Assembly (NCBI RefSeq): GCF_001404515.1
Contig: NZ_CXWE01000003.1
Coordinates: 558,001-622,000, forward strand
Direction: 5' to 3'
DNA from: Roseibium album
GTDB lineage: Bacteria; Pseudomonadota; Alphaproteobacteria; Rhizobiales; Stappiaceae
DNA: 64,000 nucleotides
Part shown: positions 1-9,768 of the stretch, in pieces
Position numbering within the stretch: the stretch's first letter is position 1
How the letters are laid out: every line of letters begins with the position of its first letter
Notes under the pieces: generated by a model
Seen by the model: only the letters and a program-made list of their open reading frames with translations
The model's database searches: none
Told to the model about the DNA's origin: nothing
Position numbers and translations under genes: made by a program

Positions 1-819
1 ACCGACGCGGCCTTTGAACTTGTCAGCGAATTTGATCCGGATCGCACCAGCGCGGTAGCGATTATCAAGCATGCCAATCCTTGCGGTGTCGCCGAAGGTG
101 CAAGCCTGAAGCAAGCGTATGAAAACGCCCTGCGCTGCGACCCGGTATCCGCTTTTGGCGGTATTGTCGCCCTCAACCAGGTTCTCGACGCCGAGGCAGC
201 GGAGGAGATTGTCAAGGTTTTCACCGAAGTGATCATTGCCCCGGATGCGGACGACGCGGCACGGGAGATCATCGCGTCGAAGAAAAACCTGCGACTTCTG
301 GTCACCGGTGGACTGGCGAACGCGCGCGCCAGCGGCCTTTTTGTCAAGTCGGTGGCCGGCGGGCTGCTTGTCCAGTCCCGTGACAATGGGGTCATTGACG
401 ATCTCGACCTTAAAATCGTGACCAGGCGCGCTCCGAGTGAGCAGGAGCTTGCCGATCTCAAATTTGCCTTCCGTGTGGCCAAACACGTGAAATCCAACGC
501 GATCGTTTATGCCAGGGATGGCGCGACGGTGGGAGTTGGTGCAGGCCAGATGAGCCGCGTGGACTCAGCCCGGATCGCTGCAAGAAAGGCTTTGGACGCA
601 ACGGAAGCTGCTGGCCTGAGCGAGCCTCTGACCAAGGGATGCGTTGTGGCGTCCGATGCCTTTTTCCCCTTTGCAGACGGATTGCTGTCGGCCGCCGAGG
701 CCGGGGCCACAGCGGTCATTCAGCCAGGCGGTTCCATGCGCGACGACGACGTGATCGCTGCTGCGGATGAGGCTGGACTTGCGATGGTGATGACGGGTAT
801 GCGCCACTTTCGTCACTAA
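1..819 (+). CDS. purH: PurH, bifunctional AICAR transformylase/IMP cyclohydrolase (3' part)
   Basis: The 5' end lies outside the window; the open frame runs from base 1 to a TAA stop, giving the last 272 residues. This is the AICAR formyltransferase domain, which adds a formyl group from 10-formyl-THF in the penultimate step of purine synthesis. The catalytic Lys-His stretch KHANPCGVA is visible at window residues 23-31, and the end carries the family's C-terminal pattern with DAFFPFADG and a terminal MRHFRH. The N-terminal MGS-like cyclohydrolase domain is not visible here. It converges with the MFS gene that follows, across 143 bp with no convincing terminator. Confidence 0.97.
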   Translation, partial: TDAAFELVSEFDPDRTSAVAIIKHANPCGVAEGASLKQAYENALRCDPVSAFGGIVALNQVLDAEAAEEIVKVFTEVIIAPDADDAAREIIASKKNLRLLVTGGLANARASGLFVKSVAGGLLVQSRDNGVIDDLDLKIVTRRAPSEQELADLKFAFRVAKHVKSNAIVYARDGATVGVGAGQMSRVDSARIAARKALDATEAAGLSEPLTKGCVVASDAFFPFADGLLSAAEAGATAVIQPGGSMRDDDVIAAADEAGLAMVMTGMRHFRH

Positions 820-962
820 TGTGTCAGTGATTGAAACCTGCCGATCCAACGGATTGATTTTGCTGTCACAAATGACGAAATCGAGGCAACCCGGCGTAAG
901 TCGGCGCGTCAGCCGGATCGATTGATCGCAAAACCCGATCAAGACATAGAAGCGTGCCGGAA

Positions 963-2342
963 CTACCCGGCGCGCTGCTCCTTTACTCCCCACATCAACA
1001 CCAGTCCGACGGCGAAGAAGACGAGAACCACCGACATGCCACCGGCCTGACTGCCGGTCAGGGCAGTGACAATCCCGACCGCGAGCGGCGCCATGAAACT
1101 CGTGACCTTGCCTGATAAGGCCAGCAGACCGAAATACTGGGACATGTGTTCCCTCGGGGCCAGCCGTATCAGCAGACTGCGCGAGGAAGCCTGCAACGGG
1201 CCGGCTACGGAGCCGATCACGGCGCCAAGCCCGATGAACACCTGCTCGGGGAGCGAGGCGAATTGAGCGCCTTCCGGCGCAGCCTGCGTCTTGATGATGA
1301 AGAATACCGTCGTCTTGTCGATCGAGACCATACCAAGGCCGCAGATCATGAGGATGACGAGCGAGAATATAATCACGGGCCAGGCGCCCAAACGGTCGTC
1401 CATCGGCCCTGCCAGAAGAAGTCCGAGTATTCCGGTGATAATGACAATGATGCCGAAGATGCCGATTTCGATGGACCCCCAGCCGAGTTGGCCAGCGGAA
1501 TAGATGCCGCCAAAGGCAAAAAGCGCGACCAGACCGTCCTTGAAAATCATGTTGGCGATCAGGAATTGAAAGATATTCCGGTTGGCCCTTGCCTGGGAGA
1601 GGCTTGCGTGCAATTCCGACAGCCCCTTGCGGATCGCTGTCGTGAATTTTTCTTTCGCGGATGCATCCGGCACGAAGAAGAACATCGGCAGGACGAACAG
1701 GGCGTACCACAGAGCCGAGAAGGGTCCGGTCACCCGGTCGCCTTCCTGTGTTGCCGGGTCCAGGCCGAGGACCGGACTGATCCCGGCAAGGGTCTTTCCG
1801 GTGTGCGAATCGGCTGAAAAGAGCAGCAGCGCGATCGCAAGCGTGATCAGCGCGCTCGCATATCCCGCCGCCCAGCCAAAGCTCGACAGGCGGCCGACCT
1901 GCGGTGCAGGAACGAGCGAAGGCATCATGGCATTGTTGAAAACTGTCGCAATCTCGATGGAAAGCGTGCCGACCGCAAAGGCGACAAGGGCAATGGCAAT
2001 GCTGTTCGAACCGCCTGGCTCGGCGTACCAGAACATCCAGCAACTGATGACAAAAGGGATTGAAAACACGAAGATCCACAACTTGCGGCGTCCGGTCGCG
2101 TCAGCGACAGAGCCGAGGATCGGCGCCATGATCGCGATACCAAGACCGGCCGCGGCAGTGGCAAACCCCCAAAGCGATTGACCTTCTTCCGGCGTTGCTG
2201 CCAGGACGGAGGCGAAATAGGGTGAAAACACGAATGTTGTGATCAGCGTAAAAAACGGCTGGGCTGCCCAGTCGTAAAGCGCCCAGGAGAGTACGGCGCG
2301 AGGATCTGTTTTCATCGTCGATCCACCAGAGACGGTATCCAT
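963..2342 (-). CDS. MFS transporter, UMF1/Atg22-like family
   Basis: A 459-residue polytopic membrane protein with about 12 hydrophobic segments. The N-terminus VLSWALYDWAAQPFFTL is the signature of the UMF1 group (Atg22-like MFS), whose members are proposed amino-acid or peptide exporters; the substrate here is unknown. I chose the ATG at 2342 because AGGA lies 7 nt before it. An in-frame ATG at 2315 (MKTDPRAV) is an alternative that starts closer to the conserved part. The gene lies downstream of the NAD-GDH gene on the same strand, separated from it by a strong hairpin, so it is probably transcribed on its own. Confidence 0.85.
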   Translation of the reverse strand: MDTVSGGSTMKTDPRAVLSWALYDWAAQPFFTLITTFVFSPYFASVLAATPEEGQSLWGFATAAAGLGIAIMAPILGSVADATGRRKLWIFVFSIPFVISCWMFWYAEPGGSNSIAIALVAFAVGTLSIEIATVFNNAMMPSLVPAPQVGRLSSFGWAAGYASALITLAIALLLFSADSHTGKTLAGISPVLGLDPATQEGDRVTGPFSALWYALFVLPMFFFVPDASAKEKFTTAIRKGLSELHASLSQARANRNIFQFLIANMIFKDGLVALFAFGGIYSAGQLGWGSIEIGIFGIIVIITGILGLLLAGPMDDRLGAWPVIIFSLVILMICGLGMVSIDKTTVFFIIKTQAAPEGAQFASLPEQVFIGLGAVIGSVAGPLQASSRSLLIRLAPREHMSQYFGLLALSGKVTSFMAPLAVGIVTALTGSQAGGMSVVLVFFAVGLVLMWGVKEQRAG

Positions 2343-2367
2343 CACGCTGTCCTGTCTCGAATTGCGA

Positions 2368-2394
2368 AAGGCCGGCAGGGAAACTGCCGGCCTT
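2368..2394 (-). terminator. Rho-independent terminator after NAD-GDH gene
   Basis: A perfect 11-bp inverted repeat, AAGGCCGGCAG and CTGCCGGCCTT, with a 5-nt loop. Read on the minus strand it is followed by a short T run. It lies 26 bp past the stop of the NAD-GDH gene and before the MFS start. Confidence 0.75.
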
Positions 2395-2419
2395 GTCACG
2401 CCATACCTTGCATGCCGCG

Positions 2420-5400
2420 TTAAGCCGTTCCGCAGATTTCCGCCAGCAGTCCGGCCGCCACGGTGAATTTCGATACGCTCAGGCCACCGTCGAGAATTTC
2501 CGTGACCGCACGATGCCTGTTGGCTGCTTCTCCCCCGTGTTCCTGCAGCCAGTTCTCGAAATTACCTGCCCTGATGGCCGCGCTCGCCAATGCCCTGTGC
2601 GCCGAGAAGAGAATCGCGCGTGCCCGGTCGAGGGCCAGCCCGTCATAGTAATCGCGGACTTCCAGGTTGCTGGCCATCTCGTGCATGTTTCCGATCCTGA
2701 AATGATGGGCGACCTGATAATAGGCCATTGCCGCGGTCTCGAGATCGGCGCCGGTTTCTTCAGAAACAATGACGATGTCCGGGATTGCCTGTTCGGCCAG
2801 AAGCCAGGCAATTCTGCGTGCAAGCGTCTGGGGAACGCCCTTTGCCTCGAACTCCGCTGCTCGCTGATTCAGGAGGCGAGCGGGTTCTTCCGGCACCAGG
2901 GACTCCAGGCGGCTGCGCAGATCGGAAATACCGGTTCGGAAACGCTCGACAACCGCGGAAAGTCCGTTGTCGAACGAGACGTTTCGCTTGAACCAGACCA
3001 CCCGCTCCAACAGCAACGACTGGATCTCGGTGTAAAGATCAAGTTGCAGATCACCATCGACCTTGGTGTCGAGTGCATCGATTTCAGTGTTCAGGTCGGT
3101 GAGATCGAAACTGTTGCGGACCGCGACGAATCCTTGCGCGATTTCTGTCGGAGTCGCACCTGTCTGGTCCATCAACCGGGTCAGGAATGTCGCGCCGCCA
3201 CGGTTGATCATCGAGTTCGCCAGCATCGTAGCAATGATTTCGCGGCGCAAACGGTGGCCCCCGATCTCGTCCTGGTATGTTGTCGCCATCTGGTCGGGAA
3301 AATAGCGGAACAGTTCTCGTGCCAGATAGGCATCGTCCGGAACGGTGCTGTCGAGCAGGGCGTCATAGAGAGTGATCTTGGCATAAGCCAGCAGGACGCC
3401 AAGTTCGGCGCGGGTGAGGAGCTGTCCGGCCTTGCGCATCTCCCTGAGTATCGCCTCGTCGGGCAGTTGCTCGACTTCCCGGTCCAGCAGATCAGCCTGC
3501 TCCAGTTGCCGCATCATGCGAACCTGGAAACCGAAGTCTTCCTGGCCCCGCAGTTCCATCATGGAAATCGCAAGCGTTTGCAGATAGTTGTTCCTGAGAA
3601 CCAGATCGGCAACCTCGTCCGTCATGTCGGCGAGAAGCACGTTCCGGTTTTCAAGAGACAGTTTCTGCGCCTTGCACGCCGCACCGAGCGCAATCTTGAT
3701 GTTGACTTCCATATCCGAGGAATTCACGCCCGCGGAATTGTCGATCGCATCGGAATTACAGCGTCCACCCTTCTTGTTGAATTCGATGCGCGCCAGCTGT
3801 GTCAGGCCGAGGTTGGCACCCTCGCCGATTACCTTTGCCCCAACGAACGGTGCCGTGATGCGGATCGGATCGTTGGCCCTGTCTCCGGCATCCGCATCGC
3901 TTTCCGTGGTTGCGCGGATATAGGTCCCGATGCCACCGAACCAGAGAAGGTCAACATTCATCCGCAGGATAGCCATCATGACTTCCTGGGGTGTCGCACT
4001 GGATTTGTCGAGGCCGATCAATTCCTGGATTTCAGCAGACAGCGGAATGGACTTCAGCTGCCGGGAGAAGATGCCGCCACCCTTTGAGATCAGGTCGGTA
4101 TTGTAGTCCTTCCAGGAGGATCGGCCCATGTCGAACAGCCGTTTGCGTTCGTCCCAGGTCTTGGCGGGGTCAGGATCCGGATCAATGAAGATATCGCGGT
4201 GATCGAACGCCGCGACAAGTTTCGTCGCCTTGGAGAGCAGCATTCCGTTGCCAAAGACATCACCCGACATGTCACCGACACCGGCCGCGGTAAAGGGTTC
4301 GGTCTGAATGTCCCGATTCATTTCACGGAAGTGACGCTTGACCGCTTCCCAGGCACCGCGTGCGGTGATGCCCATTTTCTTGTGGTCATAGCCGGCGGAA
4401 CCGCCTGAGGCAAAAGCATCCCCGAGCCAGAAATGCCGCCCTTCCGATATCCCGTTCGCCGTATCGGAAAACGTCGCAGTGCCCTTGTCGGCTGCGACAA
4501 CGAGATAGGGATCGTCGCCGTCGAAGCGTTGCACCCGATCCGGTGGAATGAGCTTGTCCTCATCCAGGTTGTCGGTGACATCGAGCAATGCGTTGATGAA
4601 GACCTTGTAGCTTTCAGTCCCCTCCTTGAACCAGGCTTCCCTGTCATTGATCGGAGGAAGCTGCTTCGGTACGAAACCGCCTTTCGCGCCGACAGGCACG
4701 ATAACGGCATTCTTGACCTGTTGTGCCTTGACGAGGCCGAGCACTTCCGTCCGGAAATCCTGAGGTCGGTCCGACCAGCGCAATCCGCCACGGGCGACCA
4801 TGCCAAAACGTAAATGCACTCCTTCTACACGGGGGCTGTAGACGAAGATTTCCCGATATGGCCGCGGCTGAGGCAGGTCTTCGATCTTTGGACTTTCGAT
4901 CTTGAAAGCAAAAGTGGGTTTGAGCTGTCCACTCTTGTCCAGCTGATAGAAATTCGTGCGCAGGATCGAGTTGATGACATTCTGGAACCGGCGCAGGATA
5001 CGGTCATCATCGAGACTGGAAACCTCTTCGAGGTCGGCTGTCAGCTCTTCCGCGAGCCGGTCTGAACCCAATTCCCGGTCCTTTGCGGTGACGTCCGGAT
5101 TGAAGCGCAGATGAAAAAGTTCCACCAGCTTTGCAGCGATCAGCGGATAATTGTTCAGGGTCCGCCACATGTAGTCTTCCGAGAACGGAATACCGGCCTG
5201 GCGGAGAAATTTTGACAATGCCCTGACGACAGCGACATCTCGCCATGCAAGATCGGCGGTCATGACCAGGCGATTGTAGCCGTCGTTTTCGGCACTGCCT
5301 TTCCAGATGGCCATGAACATGCCCTCAAGCCTGGATTCCAGTTCCTGCGGCAGGTTGAAGTCGTCTCCGGAGTGGCTTTCGAGTGTCATTTCATGCAGGT

Positions 5401-7231
5401 AGGACAGTGGCCTGTCCGCCGGTGTCACCCTGTAGGTTCGCTCGTTGATGACCTTGAAGCCCATGTTCTCCAGCAGCGGTACGCGGGCGGACAGGGGTAT
5501 GGGTGAACCGCAGTGATAAACCTTCAGGGACAGGCGGTTGTTTTCCGAACCTGACGGTCTGCGGAACGAGATTGTCGTGTCATCAAGCCCGGCCAGGGTT
5601 TCGAGCTTGACGATATCCGATACGGCGGACTGGGCAGTATAGACTTCCTTGTAGCCTCCGTGGAACGACAGGGCGTACCGTTCGGCCAGCTGCCGCGCCT
5701 GGACAGGCGGGAATTCCTTGTTCAGGGCATCCCGGACATTGTCGGACCAGGTCCGCACCATGTCAGCGACGGCAATCTCAAGTTCTTCCTGTTCCGGTTT
5801 CGGCGTTTCACCCTTGTCCCGCCCGACAATATAGTGAACCCGCGCCAGGGGACCTTCCATGTAGGTCACATACCAGGCGGACAGGCGACCCTCGTATATC
5901 GAGGCAAGATAGGTTCCGATATTGATCCTGATTTCGGTTGAATACCGGTCACGAGGCACAAACACCATGATCGAGACATACCGGTCAAACTTGTCCGGCC
6001 GGGACAGCACCCTGATTCGCGGGCGCTCGTCCAGTTGCAGGATTGCGATGGCAAATTCAAACAGGCGCTCACGTTCGATCTGAAACAGCTCGTCGCGCGG
6101 GAAAGCCTCCAGCACGTTGCGCAGCGCGCGGCCGGAGTGACTTTCAGACCCGTACCCGGCGCGTGCCAATACGCTGGCAACTTTCCGCCGCAGAAAGGGT
6201 ATCGTGTTGGTCGGTTCGGTATAGGCGGTTGAGGCAAACAAACCGACGATGCGCAATTCACCCGTCAGATTTCCATCATCGTCGTAAATCTTCGCGCCAA
6301 CGTAATCCATGTGCACACGCCGGTGAACGGTGCTTCTGACATTCGCCTTGGCGATGATGAGAGGCTCCGGATTCTTCAGGAATTCCCGGATTTCAGGTGT
6401 TATCTGCACAAATTCGGATCCACGTCTCAAGACGCGGACATCCGGATCGGTCAACAGGCCGAGGCCAGTTCCTTCGGTAGGTGAAAGCTCGCCTTCATCA
6501 ACTCCGCCCTCGAACCTGTATTCCCGCATTCCCAGGAAAATGAAGTTGTTGTTTTCCATCCACTCGAGGAAATGGATTGCCTCCCAGAGATCGTCGCTGC
6601 TGCCCGGAATTTGCGTGGTCTTGAAAGTGTCGATCGCTTCGGCGAGTCTCTCCTGCATCGGTTTGAAGTCGTCGACAACCGATCTTACCGAATTCAGGAC
6701 ATTGTCGAGCCGTTCCCGGAGCGCGGTGCGTGCTTCTTCCGAATCGATGCGCGTCACGTGAATGTGGATCAGGCTCTCCTGCCGATCCTTGCGCTTTGCC
6801 GGTTTCTTTCTGCCGACGGCAGAAAGCAGTTTGCCTTTTTCGTCCCTCTCGACAATGAAGATCGGATGCAGCACAAGGTGGATTTCCAGCTTGCTGCCCT
6901 GCAATTCGTCCATTACCGAATCAACCAGGAACGGCATGTTGTCATTTACGATTTCGATGACGGTCAGATTGTCGATTCTTGGATTTTTGCCTGAGGATGC
7001 CGGGTCGGTGATGCCAACGCGGTGTGTGCCCAATTCATGGTTCTGGAAATCCTGCCAGGCATCCACAACGAAGCCACACAGTTCCTCCGCCGTGTAGGTG
7101 ACAAGATCCTCTGCTGCCGCCCGGTCAAAAAACGCGCTGGCGAACTCCACCAGGGCGGGGTCTTTTTCTTTCAGGCCTGCGTGGACTGCGTCGATGAGCT
7201 TGATTTTCTCGACGTCGTGTTTGTCCGGCAT
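2420..7231 (-). CDS. NAD-specific glutamate dehydrogenase, large (180-kDa) class
   Basis: A 1603-residue protein of the Bac_GDH family (gdhB in Pseudomonas aeruginosa, gdhZ in Caulobacter). It oxidatively deaminates glutamate to 2-oxoglutarate and ammonia with NAD+, usually for catabolism. The N-terminal half, about residues 1-750, is the regulatory ACT-like part. The catalytic core shows MVARGGLRWSDRPQDFR near residue 810, then KNAVIVPVGAKGGF with the catalytic lysine, and GVGDMSGDVFGNGML near residue 985 in the dinucleotide-binding domain. Length matches the family, with no frameshift. ATG at 7231 is preceded by AGGGGG. It diverges from the AhpD-like gene; the 94-bp gap must hold both promoters. 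Confidence 0.96.
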   Translation of the reverse strand: MPDKHDVEKIKLIDAVHAGLKEKDPALVEFASAFFDRAAAEDLVTYTAEELCGFVVDAWQDFQNHELGTHRVGITDPASSGKNPRIDNLTVIEIVNDNMPFLVDSVMDELQGSKLEIHLVLHPIFIVERDEKGKLLSAVGRKKPAKRKDRQESLIHIHVTRIDSEEARTALRERLDNVLNSVRSVVDDFKPMQERLAEAIDTFKTTQIPGSSDDLWEAIHFLEWMENNNFIFLGMREYRFEGGVDEGELSPTEGTGLGLLTDPDVRVLRRGSEFVQITPEIREFLKNPEPLIIAKANVRSTVHRRVHMDYVGAKIYDDDGNLTGELRIVGLFASTAYTEPTNTIPFLRRKVASVLARAGYGSESHSGRALRNVLEAFPRDELFQIERERLFEFAIAILQLDERPRIRVLSRPDKFDRYVSIMVFVPRDRYSTEIRINIGTYLASIYEGRLSAWYVTYMEGPLARVHYIVGRDKGETPKPEQEELEIAVADMVRTWSDNVRDALNKEFPPVQARQLAERYALSFHGGYKEVYTAQSAVSDIVKLETLAGLDDTTISFRRPSGSENNRLSLKVYHCGSPIPLSARVPLLENMGFKVINERTYRVTPADRPLSYLHEMTLESHSGDDFNLPQELESRLEGMFMAIWKGSAENDGYNRLVMTADLAWRDVAVVRALSKFLRQAGIPFSEDYMWRTLNNYPLIAAKLVELFHLRFNPDVTAKDRELGSDRLAEELTADLEEVSSLDDDRILRRFQNVINSILRTNFYQLDKSGQLKPTFAFKIESPKIEDLPQPRPYREIFVYSPRVEGVHLRFGMVARGGLRWSDRPQDFRTEVLGLVKAQQVKNAVIVPVGAKGGFVPKQLPPINDREAWFKEGTESYKVFINALLDVTDNLDEDKLIPPDRVQRFDGDDPYLVVAADKGTATFSDTANGISEGRHFWLGDAFASGGSAGYDHKKMGITARGAWEAVKRHFREMNRDIQTEPFTAAGVGDMSGDVFGNGMLLSKATKLVAAFDHRDIFIDPDPDPAKTWDERKRLFDMGRSSWKDYNTDLISKGGGIFSRQLKSIPLSAEIQELIGLDKSSATPQEVMMAILRMNVDLLWFGGIGTYIRATTESDADAGDRANDPIRITAPFVGAKVIGEGANLGLTQLARIEFNKKGGRCNSDAIDNSAGVNSSDMEVNIKIALGAACKAQKLSLENRNVLLADMTDEVADLVLRNNYLQTLAISMMELRGQEDFGFQVRMMRQLEQADLLDREVEQLPDEAILREMRKAGQLLTRAELGVLLAYAKITLYDALLDSTVPDDAYLARELFRYFPDQMATTYQDEIGGHRLRREIIATMLANSMINRGGATFLTRLMDQTGATPTEIAQGFVAVRNSFDLTDLNTEIDALDTKVDGDLQLDLYTEIQSLLLERVVWFKRNVSFDNGLSAVVERFRTGISDLRSRLESLVPEEPARLLNQRAAEFEAKGVPQTLARRIAWLLAEQAIPDIVIVSEETGADLETAAMAYYQVAHHFRIGNMHEMASNLEVRDYYDGLALDRARAILFSAHRALASAAIRAGNFENWLQEHGGEAANRHRAVTEILDGGLSVSKFTVAAGLLAEICGTA

Positions 7232-7325
7232 TTCATTCCCCCTAGGCGATCTTTGTTGTGGCTCGGCCGCATGATGTGATTTTGTATTGCAGCGACATAA
7301 AAGTTTTCATGACGGGAGAGGCAAA

Positions 7326-7892
7326 TTGTCAAGTAAAGTCACCGCCTTGCATATCGATTCAAATGAAACATTAAGTGAAAAAACACTCGCTTATTTCGAT
7401 TTGTGCGAAGAAAAGCTGGGTCTGGTGCCCAATGTGCTGAAAGCGTATTCCTTTGATGAATCGAAGTTGGGCGCATTCACCGACATGTATAACGACCTCA
7501 TGCTGGCGGAATGCGGTCTCACCAAGCTTGAGAGGGAGATGATTGCCGTTGCGGTATCCGCCGTCAACCGTTGTTTCTATTGCCTGACCGCCCATGGCGC
7601 GGCTGTACGCGAATTATCGGGCGATCCGGTCCTCGGGGAACTGATGGTCATGAACTACCGTGTTGCCGAATTGAACGCGCGCCAGCGTGCGATGCTGGAT
7701 TTTGCGGTGAAACTGACTGAAAGACCTGCCGAAATCCTCGAAAGCGATCGACAAGCCCTGCGCGATGCGGGGTTCAGCGACCGCGATATCTGGGACATTG
7801 CCTCTGTTGCCGGCTTCTTCAACATGAGCAACCGGGTGGCGGCCGCGACCGACATGCGGCCCAATGATGAGTATCACTCAAGGGCTCGTTGA
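7326..7892 (+). CDS. Peroxidase-related (AhpD-like/carboxymuconolactone decarboxylase) family protein
   Basis: A protein of 188 residues from a TTG start, chosen because GGGAGAGG lies just upstream; a TTG at 7287 would add 13 residues but lacks a ribosome site. The core CFYCLTAHG carries the CxxC pair of the AhpD fold (Cys83 and Cys86) with a following histidine, as in alkylhydroperoxidase-like and TIGR01926-type peroxidase-related proteins. A thiol peroxidase or disulfide reductase role is likely, but the physiological substrate is not known. No signal peptide is present, so it should be cytoplasmic. It is followed 89 bp later by argC, probably with separate control. Confidence 0.85.
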   Translation: MSSKVTALHIDSNETLSEKTLAYFDLCEEKLGLVPNVLKAYSFDESKLGAFTDMYNDLMLAECGLTKLEREMIAVAVSAVNRCFYCLTAHGAAVRELSGDPVLGELMVMNYRVAELNARQRAMLDFAVKLTERPAEILESDRQALRDAGFSDRDIWDIASVAGFFNMSNRVAAATDMRPNDEYHSRAR

Positions 7893-7981
7893 GGTCTGAT
7901 CGCGCTCACAATCGGTGACAAGACCGTCGATTGGGTGTATGACGCATTCGATTTTACTCAGCCAGAGGAGAGGAACGGGCC

Positions 7982-8932
7982 ATGGTTGCGCGCGTGTTCA
8001 TAGATGGTGAAGCCGGTACGACGGGTCTGCAGATCCGTGAGCGCCTCGCCATGCGCCGCGATCTGGAGCTGATCTCCATTCCGGACGAAAGCAGAAAAGA
8101 CCCTGCGGCCCGGGCCGATTATCTCAACAAGGCCGATGTCGCGATTCTTTGCCTGCCCGACGCGGCGGCACGGGAAAGCGTCGACCTGATTGAAAATGAT
8201 ACGACCCGGGTTATCGATGCGTCGAGCGCACACAGGGTCGCCGAGGGCTGGGCGTACGGATTCGCCGAAATGGATCCCGATCAGAGCGGCGTCATTGCTG
8301 CGGCGATGCGTGTTGCCAACCCGGGTTGCTGGCCCCAGGGGTTGATCGCTTCCGTGCGTCCGCTCGTTGCCGCAGATCTTCTGCCTGCCGATTTTGCTCT
8401 GTCCTATCACGGGGTGTCGGGTTATTCCGGTGGCGGCAAGGGCATGATCGCCGACTACGAAGGGCGCGGGACGGACGCAAATGTCTTTGCGCCCTATGCG
8501 CTCGGCTTCAACCACAAGCACCTGCCGGAGATGACCGAGTATGCTCTGCTCGATTCGGCCCCGCTTTTTACACCGTCCGTCGGCAACTACTACAAGGGCA
8601 TGCTGACCGTGTTGCCTCTGAACCTGGCCGAATTGGCGCAGGCTCCGACAGGCATGCAGCTTCACGCCGCATTGGCAGACCATTTTGCCGGCGCGGACAA
8701 CGGGTTTGTCGAGGTCGCACCGCTTGAATCGCTGGAACGTGCCGATTTCCTGGACCCGCAAGCCGTCAATGACACCAACCTGCTGCGTCTTCATGTCTTT
8801 GCAAATGATGCACGCGCCCAGGCCGCGATCATTGCCGTTTACGACAACCTCGGCAAGGGTGCCTCGGGCGCTGCGGTCCAGAACCTAAACTTGATGCTCG
8901 GCGTCGATCAGGCCACAAGCCTTGCTGCCTAG
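7982..8932 (+). CDS. argC: N-acetyl-gamma-glutamyl-phosphate reductase, type 2
   Basis: A 316-residue enzyme that reduces N-acetylglutamyl-5-phosphate to the semialdehyde with NADPH, the third step of arginine synthesis. The N-terminus [18 protein letters not shown] is the nucleotide-binding loop of the shorter type-2 ArgC found in alphaproteobacteria. The catalytic cysteine is Cys116 in ANPGCWPQG, and NHKHLPEM supplies the expected histidine region. The ATG at 7982 follows GAGAGGAACGGGCC. leuD begins 52 bp downstream on the same strand with its own ribosome site, so the two may share a transcript. Confidence 0.95.
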   Translation: MVARVFIDGEAGTTGLQIRERLAMRRDLELISIPDESRKDPAARADYLNKADVAILCLPDAAARESVDLIENDTTRVIDASSAHRVAEGWAYGFAEMDPDQSGVIAAAMRVANPGCWPQGLIASVRPLVAADLLPADFALSYHGVSGYSGGGKGMIADYEGRGTDANVFAPYALGFNHKHLPEMTEYALLDSAPLFTPSVGNYYKGMLTVLPLNLAELAQAPTGMQLHAALADHFAGADNGFVEVAPLESLERADFLDPQAVNDTNLLRLHVFANDARAQAAIIAVYDNLGKGASGAAVQNLNLMLGVDQATSLAA

Positions 8933-8984
8933 GGCTGATGGCCCGGGGCGATCGAGCGGAACTGACCTTTCAGGAGACAGAACA

Positions 8985-9590
8985 ATGGAAAAATTTGAAA
9001 CCCTGACCGGTGTCGCGGCGCCCATGCCGATCGTGAATATCGATACCGACATGATCATTCCGAAGCAATTTCTGAAGACGATCAAGCGCACCGGACTCGG
9101 TTCCGCGCTGTTTCACGAAATGCGGACCAATGACGACGGTTCTGAAAACGTCGATTTCGTACTGAACAAGGCGGCTTACCGCGATGCGAAGATCCTGATT
9201 GCAGGTGACAACTTCGGATGCGGTTCTTCCCGCGAACACGCCCCCTGGGCGCTTCTGGATCATGGTATCCGCTGCGTCATCTCCACGTCCTTTGCAGATA
9301 TCTTCTACAACAACTGCTTCAAGAACGGCATATTGCCGATCGAGGTCTCCGAGGACGAGTTGGAAACCCTTCTTCACGCAGCTGAGCGCGGCGCGAACTT
9401 CACGCTGACCATTGATCTTGAAAATCAGGAGATCCGCGGTCTGGAAAGTGGGGACGTGGCGTTCAAGATCGATCATTTCCGCAAGCACTGCCTCATCAAT
9501 GGTCTTGACGATATCGGTCTGACGATGGCGAAGGCCGAGCAGATCGACACATTCGAAGGAAACCTGGGCGAAAGCCGTCCCTGGGTGTGA
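8985..9590 (+). CDS. leuD: 3-isopropylmalate dehydratase small subunit
   Basis: A protein of 201 residues. With LeuC it isomerises 2-isopropylmalate to 3-isopropylmalate in leucine synthesis. The swivelling domain signature is [17 protein letters not shown], which contacts substrate through its Ser-Arg pair. The ATG at 8985 is 7 nt after AGGAGA; upstream extension into the end of argC is not supported. The partner gene leuC is about 29 kb away on the other strand, a split arrangement that is common in this order. A terminator follows the gene. Confidence 0.96.
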   Translation: MEKFETLTGVAAPMPIVNIDTDMIIPKQFLKTIKRTGLGSALFHEMRTNDDGSENVDFVLNKAAYRDAKILIAGDNFGCGSSREHAPWALLDHGIRCVISTSFADIFYNNCFKNGILPIEVSEDELETLLHAAERGANFTLTIDLENQEIRGLESGDVAFKIDHFRKHCLINGLDDIGLTMAKAEQIDTFEGNLGESRPWV

Positions 9591-9658
9591 TCGATCCGGG
9601 CGAGCGGAAACTGATTAGCTTCCGGTCTCCCGATCCCATTGCGATTTCAGGTTATTCT

Positions 9659-9694
9659 GTCCCGCTTCCAGTCCGGTAAAGCGGGACTTTTTTT
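9659..9694 (+). terminator. Rho-independent terminator after leuD
   Basis: Arms GTCCCGCTT and AAGCGGGAC (9 bp) enclose an 11-nt loop and are followed directly by seven T residues. It lies about 70 bp past the leuD stop and probably ends the argC-leuD transcript. Confidence 0.88.
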
Positions 9695-9768
9695 GAGCGA
9701 CGGGCGGATGAACCGCCAATACGGCAAGGTCATTGTCCGCGGCGCTGCGAACGATCAGTTCGGTCTTG

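Noticed and set aside
565-2079. Minus-strand frame of 504 codons overlapping purH and the MFS gene
   Set aside because: It is rich in Arg, Cys and His in the pattern of a shadow frame, spans two well-supported genes and has no domain.
2393-4087. Plus-strand frame of 564 codons antisense to NAD-GDH
   Set aside because: A high-GC shadow of the real gene, without domain signal or ribosome site.
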